64,000 bases of DNA from Adiantum capillus-veneris (Eukaryota; Streptophyta; Polypodiopsida; Polypodiales; Pteridaceae). Each line of letters starts with the position of its first letter. Position 1 is the first letter of the stretch. The notes under the pieces were generated by a model that had not been told where the DNA came from, searched no databases, and saw only the letters and a program-made list of their open reading frames with translations. The DNA is taken from assembly GCA_014529385.2 (NCBI GenBank), contig CM043949.1, forward strand, positions 107,985,477 through 108,049,476, written 5' to 3'. Both the position numbers and the translations under genes were made by a program. Below are positions 9,748 to 20,354 of this stretch, piece by piece.

Positions 9748-10893
9748 TGTAAGGTGCAGCGGACTTTGCTAAAGATAGTGCTCCGAACTGTGCTCAAGGT
9801 TCGTTTTGTTCTTATAATAGGAAGAGCCTTCCATTCGTAATAAGAGAGTGCAATAGACACAAACAAAGTGAATGGAGAACGTGAATGGAAGTGTATAAGA
9901 CTGAGAGATAGAGAGAGAAGAATACGACACCACAATGTTGTCAAAACCCTCCTTTGAAGGCCCCACTCTCTATGGCGAGAGTAGTCTACTTATGATTGCA
10001 CAAATCTCTACAATGCTTGGACTTGCTGACGATGAGGACAACGACGAGACGGATTGAAATCTGAAAATGCTAAGGGCTGAAATCTGCAAATCTTTATCTG
10101 CTGAATTCTGACTCGATGTCGATGACGCCACGCTGAAAATGCAGATGCTGAAATCTGCGTTTTCTGGGCTGAAACTGTAAACCTTGCGGAATATGACCAT
10201 GCTGCTGCAGGAAGGTGAGATCTGCCAGGTTCGGGGGTTCTACTGCGCGTACTGAATGCTGAAAACTGAAAACGCTGATGCTTCTTGTTGGTTCCGTCGC
10301 GGTAGATCTGCAAAACGCTGAAATGCTTGGCAGATGCAAAAACGCTAGGGCTGGTATGGCTGTGGATAATCTGCTAACGCTGGGAGGCTTTTGCTTCTTG
10401 CTGTCGCCAGGAATCTACAAGATCCAAAAACGCTGGCTGATCTGGTCCAAAAACGCTAGCTCTATGCTGTGGAGAAAAAACGCTAGGCCTCTTGGGTTCT
10501 GCTGAGAAGTTGCCTGTTGAGCTTGTGCTCCTGCTGCCTCTTCTGCCAGAAAGTGCTAGCTTTAGTTTGCTTATATATTATCTTAGCAAAATTGCCCTGC
10601 CTAGTTTCCAACAAAAGTCACTTAAAAAATAATAAGTGAAAAATGTCAAAAATAGGGGAAAAAGATCTATGCACTGTAAAAATGCTACTAATGGGATCTG
10701 ATTGGAATTTGATGGTCATGTTGTGTGCAGCCAGAGGATATGCATCTAATCTAAGTGTCTGGACATGCACGGTCAGCGAACAGACTCACAAAAGTGCCAG
10801 ATCACTTCCTATTCTAGACTGACTTCATTGAACTGAACCCTGGTCATGTTGTAGCTTGTCCACGGACACATAGGTTGGATGTGTCACGTGACA
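9748..10893 (-). repeat. LTR 1 of LARD-like element
   Basis: On the plus strand it starts TGTAAGGTGCAGCGGA and ends GTCACGTGACA. The same unit recurs at 12952 and 15555. It is full of the short phrases CTGAAAACGCTG and AAAACGCTAGG. A minus-strand TATA (ATATATAAGC near 10571-10580) fits an LTR promoter. No protein-coding region is credible in it. Confidence 0.88.
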
Positions 10894-10904
10894 TCCCCTC
10901 CTTT
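10894..10904 (-). promoter_or_regulatory. Polypurine tract of LARD-like element
   Basis: On the minus strand AAAAGGAGGGGA abuts the LTR end TGTCACGTGACA. It marks the 3' end of the interior and sets the minus-strand orientation. Confidence 0.75.
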
Positions 10905-11267
10905 TCAAAGTGAGGTACTGGTACCGAACTGTATGGCGTCGAGGGAGATCGCCAATAGCATCCGGAATCCTGAAAAGGACTCTTCGCCGGCACACTCTAA
11001 TGTGTGGGTCGTGCGGTACTTGAACTTCATAAAGGTATGCAACGCTTGCTTCTTTGGGCCGCGCCGAAGGCGACACAAAGTCTTCTGTGGCTCCTTCAAT
11101 GCTTCAATTTCGTCTAGAGTCATGCTTCTTTCTTCTTCAAGAATCTCCATGGCTGAAAATTCCTGAAACCACTCCAACACAAAAACATGAACATACCCAT
11201 TCCATGTAAAGTGAGTGGACAAAATCTTGTCTCCCTCAAAGACCGTGCATGCAATATAGATAAACAA
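10905..11267 (-). CDS. Uncharacterised ORF at 3' end of LARD interior
   Basis: A 120-codon open frame ending just before the polypurine tract. A more likely start is the internal Met40 (11150), which opens an acidic stretch MEILEEERSMTLDEIEAL followed by a basic stretch (LRRGPKKQ). I do not recognise a family. It has no transmembrane segment or zinc motif. It is absent from the second interior, where this region is deleted. Its place beside the polypurine tract fits either an extra retroelement ORF or a captured host fragment. Expression is unproven. Confidence 0.3.
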   Translation of the reverse strand: MFIYIACTVFEGDKILSTHFTWNGYVHVFVLEWFQEFSAMEILEEERSMTLDEIEALKEPQKTLCRLRRGPKKQALHTFMKFKYRTTHTLECAGEESFSGFRMLLAISLDAIQFGTSTSL

Positions 11268-11347
11268 ATAGACGGAGTGCCAAACCGTTCACCACACACA
11301 CACAAACAATGAGATCGAATCTTGTGTTTATGATCTAAATCAATCAA

Positions 11348-11560
11348 CTATGGCAATTCACAACGGAAATACCCATGCTTGGTGCTCATACTTTCTTGTG
11401 CTCTTTCTACAAATGTGTCATGCCAAGGAAGAGACATTGAGTGTGACTTCCTTGAATGCATACTTTTCAGCTTTTCATGAACAATCCGCATACATTCGTG
11501 CTCATTCATGAGTGAAACGTGCTCAACGTACAATATGCCATGCCTAGGAAAAGGGATCAC
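11348..11560 (-). CDS. Small ORF in LARD interior, shared with second copy
   Basis: A 70-codon frame containing LHSRKSHSMSLPW-type residues (here MHSRKSHSMSLPW) and NEHECMRIVHEKLKSM. A related peptide with NEHGCMRITYEKMKCLHS can be read from the second interior at 14312-14079. This shows shared ancestry but not that it is translated. No family is recognised. Confidence 0.25.
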   Translation of the reverse strand: MIPFPRHGILYVEHVSLMNEHECMRIVHEKLKSMHSRKSHSMSLPWHDTFVERAQESMSTKHGYFRCELP

Positions 11561-11650
11561 ATAAAGATGCTAACTAAAATACAGGAAACGATCACGAATG
11601 AAACACTCGAACAATGCGTGCTAACTAATCATGGGAACATATAGTACTTC

Positions 11651-12480
11651 CTATGAGGGTTCTTTGGACCTAGGCTCGAGAGCTAAGATCGGTTCTTCAT
11701 GTTTGATCGAATCTTCCTGGGGGGGTTTTGTGGACCTCGACTCGAGAGCCAAGATCGGTTCTTTGTGATTGATCGAATCTACAACGAGGTTAGCTTCGCT
11801 AGAAAAAGCATCAACTGAACCATCATCCAGGTGAACAATCACGTCTTGATCATACAAATCATCATGCGTGTGAGAAATCACATCGTGGTCATGCAAATCA
11901 TCATGCTCGTGAGAAATCACATCTTGATCATGCAAATCATCATGCTTGTCATTGTCATCCAAATCATCATGCTTATCATTATCATTCAATTCATCATGCT
12001 TATCATTGTCACGCAATTCTTCATGTGTGTCTTGCTTTGGAGAAGAAGAGACTCAGAGAGAGTCTCCTTTTCCTGATTCTGTGCAAACTGCGCCTGCACA
12101 ATAGAAAAAAGCCGCAAGAACTCTTTCATGTGTTGGTCGCTCTGTTCTTGTCTTGCTTTGTTCTCGCAATCAAATTCTGCTTCTCTTCCTTTGTTCTCGC
12201 GATCCAATTTGGCTTGACTTTCTTTGGCTTCCAAGTCGTACTTACGCTCTATGGCTGCCACTCTTTCTTCGTAGTCACGATCTATGGCTGCCATTCTTTC
12301 TACGAACTCCTTGTCCATCGTCCTCTTGTCGAAAGCCTCCATAGGAGTTAGGGCAATCCTTGTCGTAGATGGGGAAGAGGGAGGGTCGGAAAAACCTCCT
12401 GGTGGGCAAAATTCTTCTTCGCCTCTCTCATGCTCATCACCTCCAAGCGAAGTATCCATTCCGCTTCGAGTGATGACCAT
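11651..12480 (-). pseudogene. Gag-like coiled-coil protein with D/H-rich repeats (LARD copy 1)
   Basis: Starting at Met 12480 (MVITRSGMDTSLGG, matching MVITRSGIDTSLGG in copy 2 at 15116), the product has an acidic leader, then a long charged coiled coil of E-R-M-A-A-I-D-R type heptads, then LFSIVQAQFAQNQEKETLS. A one-base frame change near 12015 separates this from a tail rich in DNDKHDDL-type repeats that ends LALEPRSKEPS at 11651. In copy 2 the coiled-coil end and the D/H-rich tail are read in a single frame, so the shift here is a mutation. The protein could serve as a Gag-like packaging protein, but it lacks a zinc knuckle and a recognised capsid domain. The function is inferred from position only. 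Confidence 0.55.
11860..12015. repeat. Tandem 39-bp and 27-bp coding repeats
   Basis: The phrase CATCATGC recurs at 11860, 11899, 11938, 11965 and 11992, giving spacings of 39, 39, 27 and 27 bp. All are multiples of three, so they encode 13- and 9-residue repeats rich in Asp and His on the minus strand. Confidence 0.8.
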
Positions 12481-12487
12481 CCACTGA

Positions 12488-12600
12488 AGTCTTGGGTTCT
12501 TAAGTTCACGAGGACTTGGGTTCTTGTGGGTCTTGGGTTCTTGGGGGTCTTGAGGTTCTTGGGTTCTTGAGGTTCTTGAGTTCTTGAGGTTCTTCTTTCG
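12488..12600. repeat. GGTTCTTGAG-type minisatellite
   Basis: The phrase TTGGGTTCTTGAGGTTCTTG is repeated irregularly with a period near 9-12 bp. The corresponding stretch in copy 2 (15125-15205) is shorter. It lies in the leader between primer site and gag-like start. Confidence 0.65.
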
Positions 12601-12938
12601 CTTGCAATTTGTGTTAGAGAAGGATCTTCTCTTCAGCCGAGTTCTCGCTCTTTTCCGCGGACGCACCCCTTGGCGGCCTTGCACTCACACCAAGGTTGCT
12701 TTTCCCCACCTCACGTCGATTGGCCGGCCGCTAAGTGCACGGTCCGCTCTCAATGAGTGAAAAGAGACACAAGGGGAGGCTGGACAAGCCCTCTTTCTTG
12801 GGATTCCTGTCACTCTTCAAAAACAAGATTAGGAATCGACACGCCCAAAGTGCACTTGGGTTCGTGTGACCTCAACAAGCAAAAAAATTTATGTGGTTCT
12901 TGTGGTTCTTTCCTTGAGTGATACAGAACACTACCAAA

Positions 12939-12950
12939 GCTGTGATACCA
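12939..12950 (-). promoter_or_regulatory. Primer-binding site, LARD copy 1 (initiator tRNA-Met type)
   Basis: On the minus strand TGGTATCACAGC follows the LTR end by one base. It differs at one base from the canonical plant initiator-Met site TGGTATCAGAGC. Confidence 0.75.
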
Positions 12951-12951
12951 A

Positions 12952-14104
12952 TGTTAGGTGCAGCGGAATGAATGTTTGAACTTTGCTCAAGATGAGTGCT
13001 CCGAACTGTGCTCAAGGTTCCTTTTGTTCTTATAATAGGGAGAGCCTTCCGTTCTTAATGAGAGAGTGCAATGGACACAAACAAAGTGAATGGACACTGT
13101 GAATGGAAGTGTATGAGACTGAGAGATAGAGAGAGAAGAATACGACACCAGAATGTTGTCAAAACCCTCCTCCGAAGGCCCCACTCTCTATGGCGAGAGT
13201 AGTCTACTTATGATTGCACAAATCTCTGCAATGCTTGGACTTGCCGACGATGAGGACGACGACGAGACGGGCTGAAATCTGAAAATGCTAAGGGCTGAAA
13301 TCTGCAAATCTTTATCTGCTGAATTCTGACTCTATGTCAATGACGGTACAACGATGACGCGCTGAAAACGCAAATGCTGAAATCTGTGTTTTCCGGGCTA
13401 AAACTGTAAACCTTGCGGAATCTGACCGTGCGGCGAGGATCTGCAGGAAGGTGAGATCTACGAGGTTCGGGGGTTGTACTGCGGGTATTGAATGTTCGGG
13501 GGTTGTATTGCGGGTACTGAATGCTGAAAACTGAAAACGCTGATGCTTCTTGTTGGTTCCGTCGCGGTAGATCTGCAAAACGCTGAAATGCCTGGCAGAT
13601 ACAAAAACGCTAGGGCTGAAAATGGTCTGGCTGTGGATAATCTGCTAACGCTGGGAGGCTTTTGCTTCTTGTTGTCGCCACGAATCTGCAAGATCCAAAA
13701 AGGCTGGCTGATCTGGTCCAAAAATGCTAGGTCTATGCTGTGGAGCAAAAACGCTAGGCCTCTTGGGTTCTGCTGAGAAGTTGCATGTTGAGCTTGTGCT
13801 CCTGCTGCCTCTTTTGCCAGAAAGTGCTAGCTCTGGTTTGCTTATATATTATCTTAGCAAAATTGCCCTACCTAGTTTCCAACAAAAGTCACTTAAAAAT
13901 AATAAGTGAAAAATGTCAAAAATAGGGAAAATAGATCTATGCACTGTAAAAATGCTACTGATGGGATCTGACTGGAATCCGATGGTCATGCTGTGTGCAA
14001 CCAAAGGATATGCATCTAATCTAAGTGTCTGGACATGCACGGTCTGCGAACAGACTCACAAAAGTGCCACATCACTTCCTATTCTAGACTAACTTGACTG
14101 AACC
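12952..14104 (-). repeat. LTR 2 of LARD-like element, end deleted
   Basis: It starts TGTTAGGTGCAGCGG and parallels LTR 1 closely up to the phrase TAGACTAACTTGACTGAACC. There the sequence jumps into interior DNA equivalent to about 11420. The last roughly 50 bp of the LTR, its polypurine tract and the distal interior are missing, so this is one deletion across the LTR-interior boundary. Confidence 0.85.
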
Positions 14105-14308
14105 AAGGAAGAGACATGGAATGTGACTTCCTTGAATGCAAACATTTCATCTTTTCATAAGTAATCCGCATGCATCCGTGCTCATTTATGACTGAATCGT
14201 GTACATCGTACCATATGGCATGCCTATGAAAAGGGATCACATGAGGACAGTGACTAAAATACAGGAAACGATCACGAATGAAACACTCAAACAATGCCGG
14301 TTGACTAA

Positions 14309-15116
14309 TCATTCAAACACATAATACTTCTTGTGGGGGTTCTCTGGACCTAGGCTCGAAAGCCAAGATCCGTTCTTTCTGAGGGGTTCTATAGACCTCG
14401 ACTCGAGAGCCAAGATCGGTTCTTCATGATTGATGAAATCTGCAATGAGGTTAGCTTCACTAGAGAAAGTATCAACTAACACATCATCCTTATGAACAAT
14501 CACATCATCTTCATGCAAACTATCATGCTTGTCATTATCAGGCAATTCATCACGCTTGTCATTAGCATTCAAATCATCATGCTTATCATAATCATGCAAA
14601 TCATGTGTGTCATGCTTGGGAGAAGAAGAGACGGAGAGAGTCTCCTTTTCCCGAATCTCTTGCATTTGTGCCTGCACTTGAGAAAAGAGTCGCAACATCT
14701 CTTTCATGTGTCAATCGTTCATTGCTTGTCTTGCTTTGTTCTCGCGATCAAATTCTGCTTCTCTTTCTCGCGCTCACGATCAAATTCTGCTTCTCTTTCT
14801 CGCGCTCACGATCAAATTCGGCTTGTCTTACTTTGGCTTCCAAGCGTGCTTGCTCGCGCTTACGTGCTATGGCTGCCCTTCTTTCTTCGTACTTACAATC
14901 AATTTCTGCTTTTCTTTTTGTTGTTCTTGCTTCGCGTTCTAACTTGCTGTCCATAAACATTTGCTCCAACTCCTCCATAGGAGTTAGTGCAATCCTTGGC
15001 GTAGATGGGGAAGGGGGAGGGTCGGAAAAACCTCTTGGTGAGGAAAACTCTTCTTCGCCACTCCCATGCTCACCACCTCCAAGCGAAGTATCGATTCCGC
15101 TTCGAGTGATGACCAT
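14309..15116 (-). pseudogene. Gag-like coiled-coil protein (LARD copy 2)
   Basis: Met 15116 opens MVITRSGIDTSLGGGEH, then an acidic leader and a highly charged coiled coil (RREQARLEAK-type). A tandem duplication of the DREREKEK coding phrase around 14755-14815 and a frame change near 14720 break the frame. From 14707 the reading resumes with MKEMLRLFSQVQAQMQEIRE and runs through the D/H-rich tail to 14309. The shared order with copy 1 supports one ancestral protein of about 280 residues. No catalytic domain is visible. Confidence 0.55.
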
Positions 15117-15541
15117 CCACTGAAGTCTTGGGTACTTAAGTTCACGAAGAACTTGGGTTCTTGTGGGTCTTGGTGTTCTTGAGGTTCTTGAGGATCTTGA
15201 GGTTCTTCTTTAGCTTGCAATCTGTGTTTAAGAAGGATCTTATCTTCACCCGAGTTCTGCTCTTTTCCGCGGGCGCACCCCTTGGCGGCCTTGCGCTCAC
15301 ACCAAGGTTGCTTTTTCCCACCTCACGTCGATTGGCCAGCCGCTAAGTGCACGGTCCGCTCTCAATGAGTGAAAAGAGGCACAAGGAGAGGCTGGACAAG
15401 CCCTTCTTTCTTGGGTTTCCTGTCACTCTTCAAAAACACGATTAGGAATCGACACGCCCAAGAGAACTTGGGTTACGTGCGACCGCAACAAGCAAAAAAA
15501 TTCTTGTGGTTCTTTCTTGAGTGATACAGAACACTGCCAAA

Positions 15542-15553
15542 GCGCTGATACCA
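15542..15553 (-). promoter_or_regulatory. Primer-binding site, LARD copy 2
   Basis: TGGTATCAGCGC on the minus strand, one base from the LTR end. It is initiator-Met-like with a change near the 3' side. Confidence 0.7.
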
Positions 15554-15554
15554 A

Positions 15555-16553
15555 TGTAAGGTGCAGCGGAAGTAAATGTTGAACTTTGCTCAAGATGAGT
15601 GATCCGATCGTGCTCAAGGTTCCTTTTTCTTACGGAAGGGAGAGCCTTCCGTGCCCATAATGAGAGAGTGCAAGTGATCACAAATAAAGTGAATAGACAC
15701 TGTGCATGAAGGTGCAGGAGACTGAGAGATAGAGAGAGAAGAATACGACAACAGAATGTTGTCAAAACCCTCCTCCGAAGGCCCCACTCTCGATGGCGAG
15801 AGTGGTCTACTATTGATTGCACAATCTGGTACAAGTGCTGATGCAAGTCTAAGTGATGCTATGGCCGAAAACTGTATGCTGCGAGGACAACGGCGCCGAC
15901 GACGACGACGCTCTCTGCTACTGTGACTTTGTATGCTAAAAAACGTTGTCTTTCTTGCTTGGAATCGCTGGATCTGCTGCCCTTTTATCTGCTGAATTCG
16001 CTGCCTAAAAACGTTGGACTCCTGCTGTTCAAAATGCTGTTCAAAACGCTGATATTACTGGCTGTGGTTGCTGTTCCACAGGATGAAAACGCTGGCTTTA
16101 AGGGCTGAAAAACACCAGGCTGAAGGGGCTGAAACGCTGGCTTTTAGGGCTGAAAAACGCCAGGCTGAAGGGGCTGAAAACGCAGATCTGATGCTGTTTT
16201 CACATGCTGAAAAACGCAGGTTTGATGCTAATGAAAAATGTTGGTTCATTGGGCTGAAATTCTTCTACTGCGGTGGAAATTTGCTAACTGCTGTAGAATC
16301 TGCTAACGCTAGTGGATCTGCCATCTGTTGTGGTCGCCAGGGCTGATCGACTGTGCAAAAACGCCAGGGCTGGTCTATGGTGCAAAAACGCCAGTGTTGA
16401 TGCTGTGTTGCAAAAAAGCTAGGCCTTGCTTGGGGGGGGGGGGGGGGTTCTTGCTGAGAAGTTGCCTGTTGAGCAAGGTGCTCCTGCTGCCTCTCCTGCC
16501 AGAAAGTGCTAGCGCTAGGTTTTTATTTATACGACTTAGCAAAATTGCCCTAC
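15555..16553 (-). repeat. LTR 3 of LARD-like element, left part
   Basis: It starts TGTAAGGTGCAGCGG and follows LTRs 1 and 2 at both ends. Its middle (about 15840-16400) differs and carries expanded GCTGAAAAACGCCAGG repeats and a 15-base G run near 16432-16447. The gypsy element 16554-22919 breaks it at CCTAC, and it resumes at 22920. Confidence 0.85.
16080..16230. repeat. Short tandem repeats GGGCTGAAAAACGCCAGG
   Basis: Two near-identical 44-bp units carrying CTGGCTTTTAGGGCTGAA and AACGCCAGGCTGAAGG lie side by side, followed by degenerate copies. This is a local expansion inside LTR 3. Confidence 0.65.
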
Positions 16554-16775
16554 TGTCACAAAGTGATGACGTGGCTACCGACAACAGAAACCCTAATTTC
16601 TGCCAGAAACCCTAAAATTCCTGCAAACCCTAATTTTTGCCAAAAACCCTAATTTCCGAAAGTCGCGGAGGCGGGAAAAAAAAAATATTTAAATAAGCAA
16701 CGCAAATCCCAGCTTTTTGCTACGCAAGGATTTTGGATGAGAGAAAGAGAGTTGAATTGCTTTATTTTAACTCTC

Positions 16776-16815
<40 letters not shown>

Positions 16816-17108
16816 TGCTTTTGCTTTCAAGCTTTTGGGGCTCTGCTTTTGGGCATCCCTTGTAACCTTTAAATTAGTGGTGAGGGCCGCACTTCTCAGA
16901 GCATCTGGACACAGAGTCTGAGAGTGAACCCCGAACTGATTAATATAAAAAGAAATACCAAAAGGGACGCCAGTCTTTGGGGCCAATATCTCTAGGCACG
17001 GAACTCCGCCGGGCCAGTGCAAATCTATTGTGATCTATGAATTGTTTGAAGTGGTTATTTGGTGCTGTCGCGATTGATTCTTGACTTGGAGTGTCCAAGT
17101 CCGTTACA
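16554..17108 (+). repeat. 5' LTR of family-A gypsy
   Basis: 555 bp, TGTCACAAAG to CCGTTACA. It holds four AAACCCTAA teloboxes (16588-16652), a TATA-like TATTTAAATA near 16685, and a (GA)n leader tract at about 16779-16812. Confidence 0.93.
16588..16652 (+). promoter_or_regulatory. Four-telobox cluster upstream of TATA
   Basis: AAACCCTAA occurs at 16588, 16607, 16625 and 16644, about 19 bp apart, just upstream of the TATA-like box. The same cluster is in the 3' LTR (from 22320). Teloboxes are known binding sites of plant telomere-repeat-binding factors; the role here is inferred. Confidence 0.65.
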
Positions 17109-17109
17109 G

Positions 17110-17121
17110 TGGTATCAGAGC
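17110..17121 (+). promoter_or_regulatory. Primer-binding site (initiator tRNA-Met)
   Basis: TGGTATCAGAGC lies one base after the LTR end, an exact match to the canonical plant initiator-Met primer site. Confidence 0.92.
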
Positions 17122-17178
17122 ACGGCCGATTTCTCTTCTACGGGAAATCCGATCCCCAATTTTTTTTCCGCGGCACCT

Positions 17179-18800
17179 ATGGCTTCACGCAAGGATCAGT
17201 CGACTCCCTCTGCATCTGGAGATGCGGGCAGGGATCACAACGAAGATTCCAGCAGAGAGTATGGCCCGCCTCGGCCTACTCAGGCGGAGCAGCGAGAGAT
17301 GGAGCATCGCCAGTTGATCGGCGATGCAACGAAGATGATGCTCAATTTTGCGAAGGACCCACAATTTGCAAAATACATGAGCGAGACTTCTTTTCGAGAA
17401 GTGCATGAGCAGTGGCAGAAAACCACTACACCACCCCCGAAACCCACTCTCAAGAAACCTTCTGCTCACAAGAAATATTCAAAGAAGGAATTAGAAGAGG
17501 CGGTTGATGCACGGATCGCCCAGCTTTTTGACGCGCAAAAGAAAGCCAAAAAGCACGGCAAAAAGCAAAAGAAAAGCACTGACTTCCCGGGATATTTGGG
17601 TCGTCAGTCAACTTTTGATAAGGCAAAGAAACAGAAGAAGCGTGTTCGATTTGAAGGAGTACCCAGTTCTTCTTCTTCTTCTGACAGTTCTTCTAGCTCT
17701 TCAAATTCGAGCGAAGAAGACAGAAAAGGTAAAAAGCGAAGCAAGAAACAAAGCTTCGGAAAGGGCAAGAAAAAGGCAAAGAAGGCTAAATCTCGCCCAG
17801 AGCCTGACAGTTCTACTGAGGACTCGTCTACAGACAGCTCAGATTCTGATGATGGAAACTTCTATGCGAACAAGAAGAATTTTTACAAAGCCAACCAATA
17901 TGACTTTCTCGAAGATAAAAGCAAGAAAGTCCGAGAGTTTAAGGAAGGTGGCCACTCGATCAAGTTTGATACCTTTTCAGGATACTCAGATGCTTCGAAG
18001 GCTTTGTCGTTTATACAGCTGTTTGACATTGCTTTCGCGGGAGGACGCTATTCAGAGCACTCCAAGATTCGGAGAGCTACCTCCTACCTTAAGGGGAATG
18101 CTCGTACTTGGTGGTCCACGCTTCTTTTAAACCAAGACTGTGCCAGTTAAATGGCTGAAATTCAAAAAGCTTCTTATTTCTTCTTGGTTGACGCAAGAAT
18201 ATGAACGAGATAAACGAGTTGCTTGGAACCATCTTCGGATGACCAAGAAAGATACAATCAATGCTTATTGTGAAAGATTCTGGAGCTCTTTTCTACCCGC
18301 CTCTTCATTCAAGAAGATCACGTTCAGAGAACAGATTGAGCGGTTTACCTTTGGTCTACCTATAGAGATCCGAAATCACTGCTTGGAACAGAAGTCAACT
18401 TCTATTCAAGAGATGATGAGTCATGCGAAGCGGGGCTTTGCCATTCACTCTGGCAGTCTGACCTACCCCACAGATGAGGCCATGACAGTAGAAAGAAAAA
18501 GAGCAACCCATAGAAAAAGGATGCACGACCCAAGCTTACTCCTGAGGAGAGAGCTCGCTTCATCAGAGAGGGGAAGTGCTTTGGATGCGAGGAACATGGA
18601 CATATCTCCGCCAAGTGCCCTAAAAAGGCACAGAAAGAACAGAATGATAAAGACAACGACAGGCCTGAGAGTTCGAGAGCAGCTGAGGAACGTGGCAGAA
18701 AAGACAGATAGAAAAGCAGAACTGGTACCACATGGCGTGGGACCTGCACCGAATCTAATGAATGAAAGTACAAACTTTGCCGCTTTTGGGGCAAAGTGAA
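17179..18800 (+). pseudogene. gag: Family-A gypsy Gag remnant
   Basis: Met at 17179 (MASRKDQSTPS) is preferred to the upstream ATG at 17059, which lies in the LTR. The product has a Ser-rich acidic/basic linker, then a capsid-like region (GGHSIKFDTFSGYSDASKAL, near 17950). A frameshift near 18140 moves the reading to another frame (VKWLKFKKLLISSW). A second shift near 18510 is needed to read the zinc knuckle CFGCEEHGHISAKC near 18570-18615. The parallel with the family-B Gag (GKGVSFTTFTGFDDRKKAL) supports the assignment. As it stands it cannot make full-length Gag. Confidence 0.85.
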
Positions 18801-19200
18801 GGATCAGGAAGCTCTTTTGAAGGAGCCAAGGCAAACTTCTTTTCACTTGGAATTGGCAGCTCGATTTGGAATTATGCACGACAGAATGACGCCACAGGCA
18901 GAGGTAGTTCGACTGGCACCCGGATGGGATGTTGCCATTACACCGAGCATTGGCAAACTTCGTTTGCACTGACAAGGTGTTCAGGGCACGCGAGTGACGT
19001 TCTACTCAGGATCCCTTGGTACCACAAACTACGCCGTGGTTGACTATCGGGCCGAGAAAGCGACTTTGATAAATGAAGGGCTTAGAGATTGTACTTGATG
19101 AACTTCAGTTTCTTACTCATTCTTTTGGGAGAGAACTGAACGATGGATAAAGGTTGAATAAGTTTTGACCTGATCAAAAGAACGCAAAGATTTTTCTCCA
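18801..19200 (+). pseudogene. Family-A gypsy protease remnant
   Basis: GKVKDQEALLKE and HLELAARFGI align with the family-B protease region, but the segment that should hold the catalytic D-x-G-A is out of frame and short of bases near 18815-18840. Stops follow near 18990-19160. No functional aspartic protease can be read. Confidence 0.7.
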
Positions 19201-19860
19201 CACTCATGTTGATTGCTTTTCAGAGGACCTGAAGATCAGACCATTGACCTGATACCTAGAAGCACGCCACCGAACCGGCCACCTTACCGTGTGAGCCGAG
19301 TACAGAATGAAAAGATTATGAACCCAGTAAAAGACCTCTTGGAAAAGCGTCTTGTCCAGCATAGTACTTCACCGTATTGCTCTCCACTGTTGTTGGATTT
19401 GAAGAAAGACGGATCTTGGAGAATGAGCATTGATTATAGCGCTCTCAACAAAATCACCATCAAGAACAGATTTCCGATTCCTAGGATCGATGATATACTC
19501 GACAGGTTACAGGGATCCTCGTGCTTTAGCAGGATTAATATGAAGAGTGGATATCATCAGATCCGAATCACGATGGGAGACGTCTACAAGAGAGCCTTCC
19601 GGACTACTTTTTGGATTATTTGAGTTTTTGGTGATGCCTTTTGGCTTAACCAATGCTCCTGCGACATTTAACCAGATGATGGACGGGATTTTTCGAGAGT
19701 ACGGGCTATTTGTTGGCACTTTCTTTGATGATATCATTGTTTCTCAAAGAATGAGGCAAAACACAGAGATCATTTGCTTCAGAAACTTTTTGGGACACTT
19801 TGTCTCAGCAGCAGGAGTGCAAGTGGATTCGGCCAAGATAGAGACTATACGTGATTGGCC
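19201..19860 (+). pseudogene. Family-A gypsy reverse transcriptase remnant
   Basis: PPNRPPYRVS, KKDGSWRMSIDY and FPIPRIDDILDRL match the RT fingers and palm. A frameshift near 19610 is followed by EFLVMPFGLTNAPATFNQMM and the catalytic FFDDIIV near 19725. The segment after the catalytic box is shortened compared with family B (loss of the KKSEFF region near 19770-19795). The enzyme is inactive as encoded. Confidence 0.88.
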
Positions 19861-19871
19861 CGTTTTGAAGA

Positions 19872-20333
19872 ATGTGTTCGTACTACAGGTGGTTCATACG
19901 AAAGTTTGCAGAGGTTACTTCCCCTTTGCATATCTTGATACAGAAAGGAGTCCCTTTCTCGTGGGGATCCACAGAGGTGATTGCCTTTCAGACATTGAGC
20001 AAGAAATTGACTACAAGACCAGATTTGACTTTGCCGGACTTGCAGAAGTCATTTGAAGTATATTGTGATGTTTGTGGTCGTAGTCTGGGTGCGGTCTTGA
20101 TGCAAGAAGGCCATGTCATTGCCTACGAGAGCCGAATGTTCTCTGGGCCGGAGATGGCAGCACAGATTTATAAGAAAGAGCTTTTGGCGGTTATCCATGC
20201 TCTTACTCAGTGGCGGCATTACCTACTCGGAACGGATTTTACTGTCTTTACAGACCATCAGAGTTTGCGCTACTTCTTGTCACAGAAGCAGCTTTCGGAA
20301 AAGCAGATGCGGTGGGCGAACATCTTGTCATAG
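19872..20333 (+). pseudogene. Family-A gypsy RT connection and RNase H
   Basis: A 153-codon open frame: YYRWFIRKFAEVTSPLH, then the RNase H region (YCDVCGRSLGAVLM, YESRMFS, FTDHQSLRYFL). It ends at a TAG near 20331, a position also mutated in the other family-A copy (9040). The arginine of FIRKFAEV is the codon that became TGA in family B. Confidence 0.88.
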
Positions 20334-20354
20334 TTTCACTTCCAGATTGTCCAT

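Larger units (their letters stand above)
14105..15554 (-). mobile_element. Interior of LARD copy 2 (shortened)
   Basis: It parallels 11420-12951 of copy 1: small ORF remnant, gag-like gene, GGTTCTTG leader and the primer site at 15542-15553 (TGGTATCAGCGC on the minus strand). It lacks the equivalent of 10894-11420. No pol domains are present. Confidence 0.8.
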
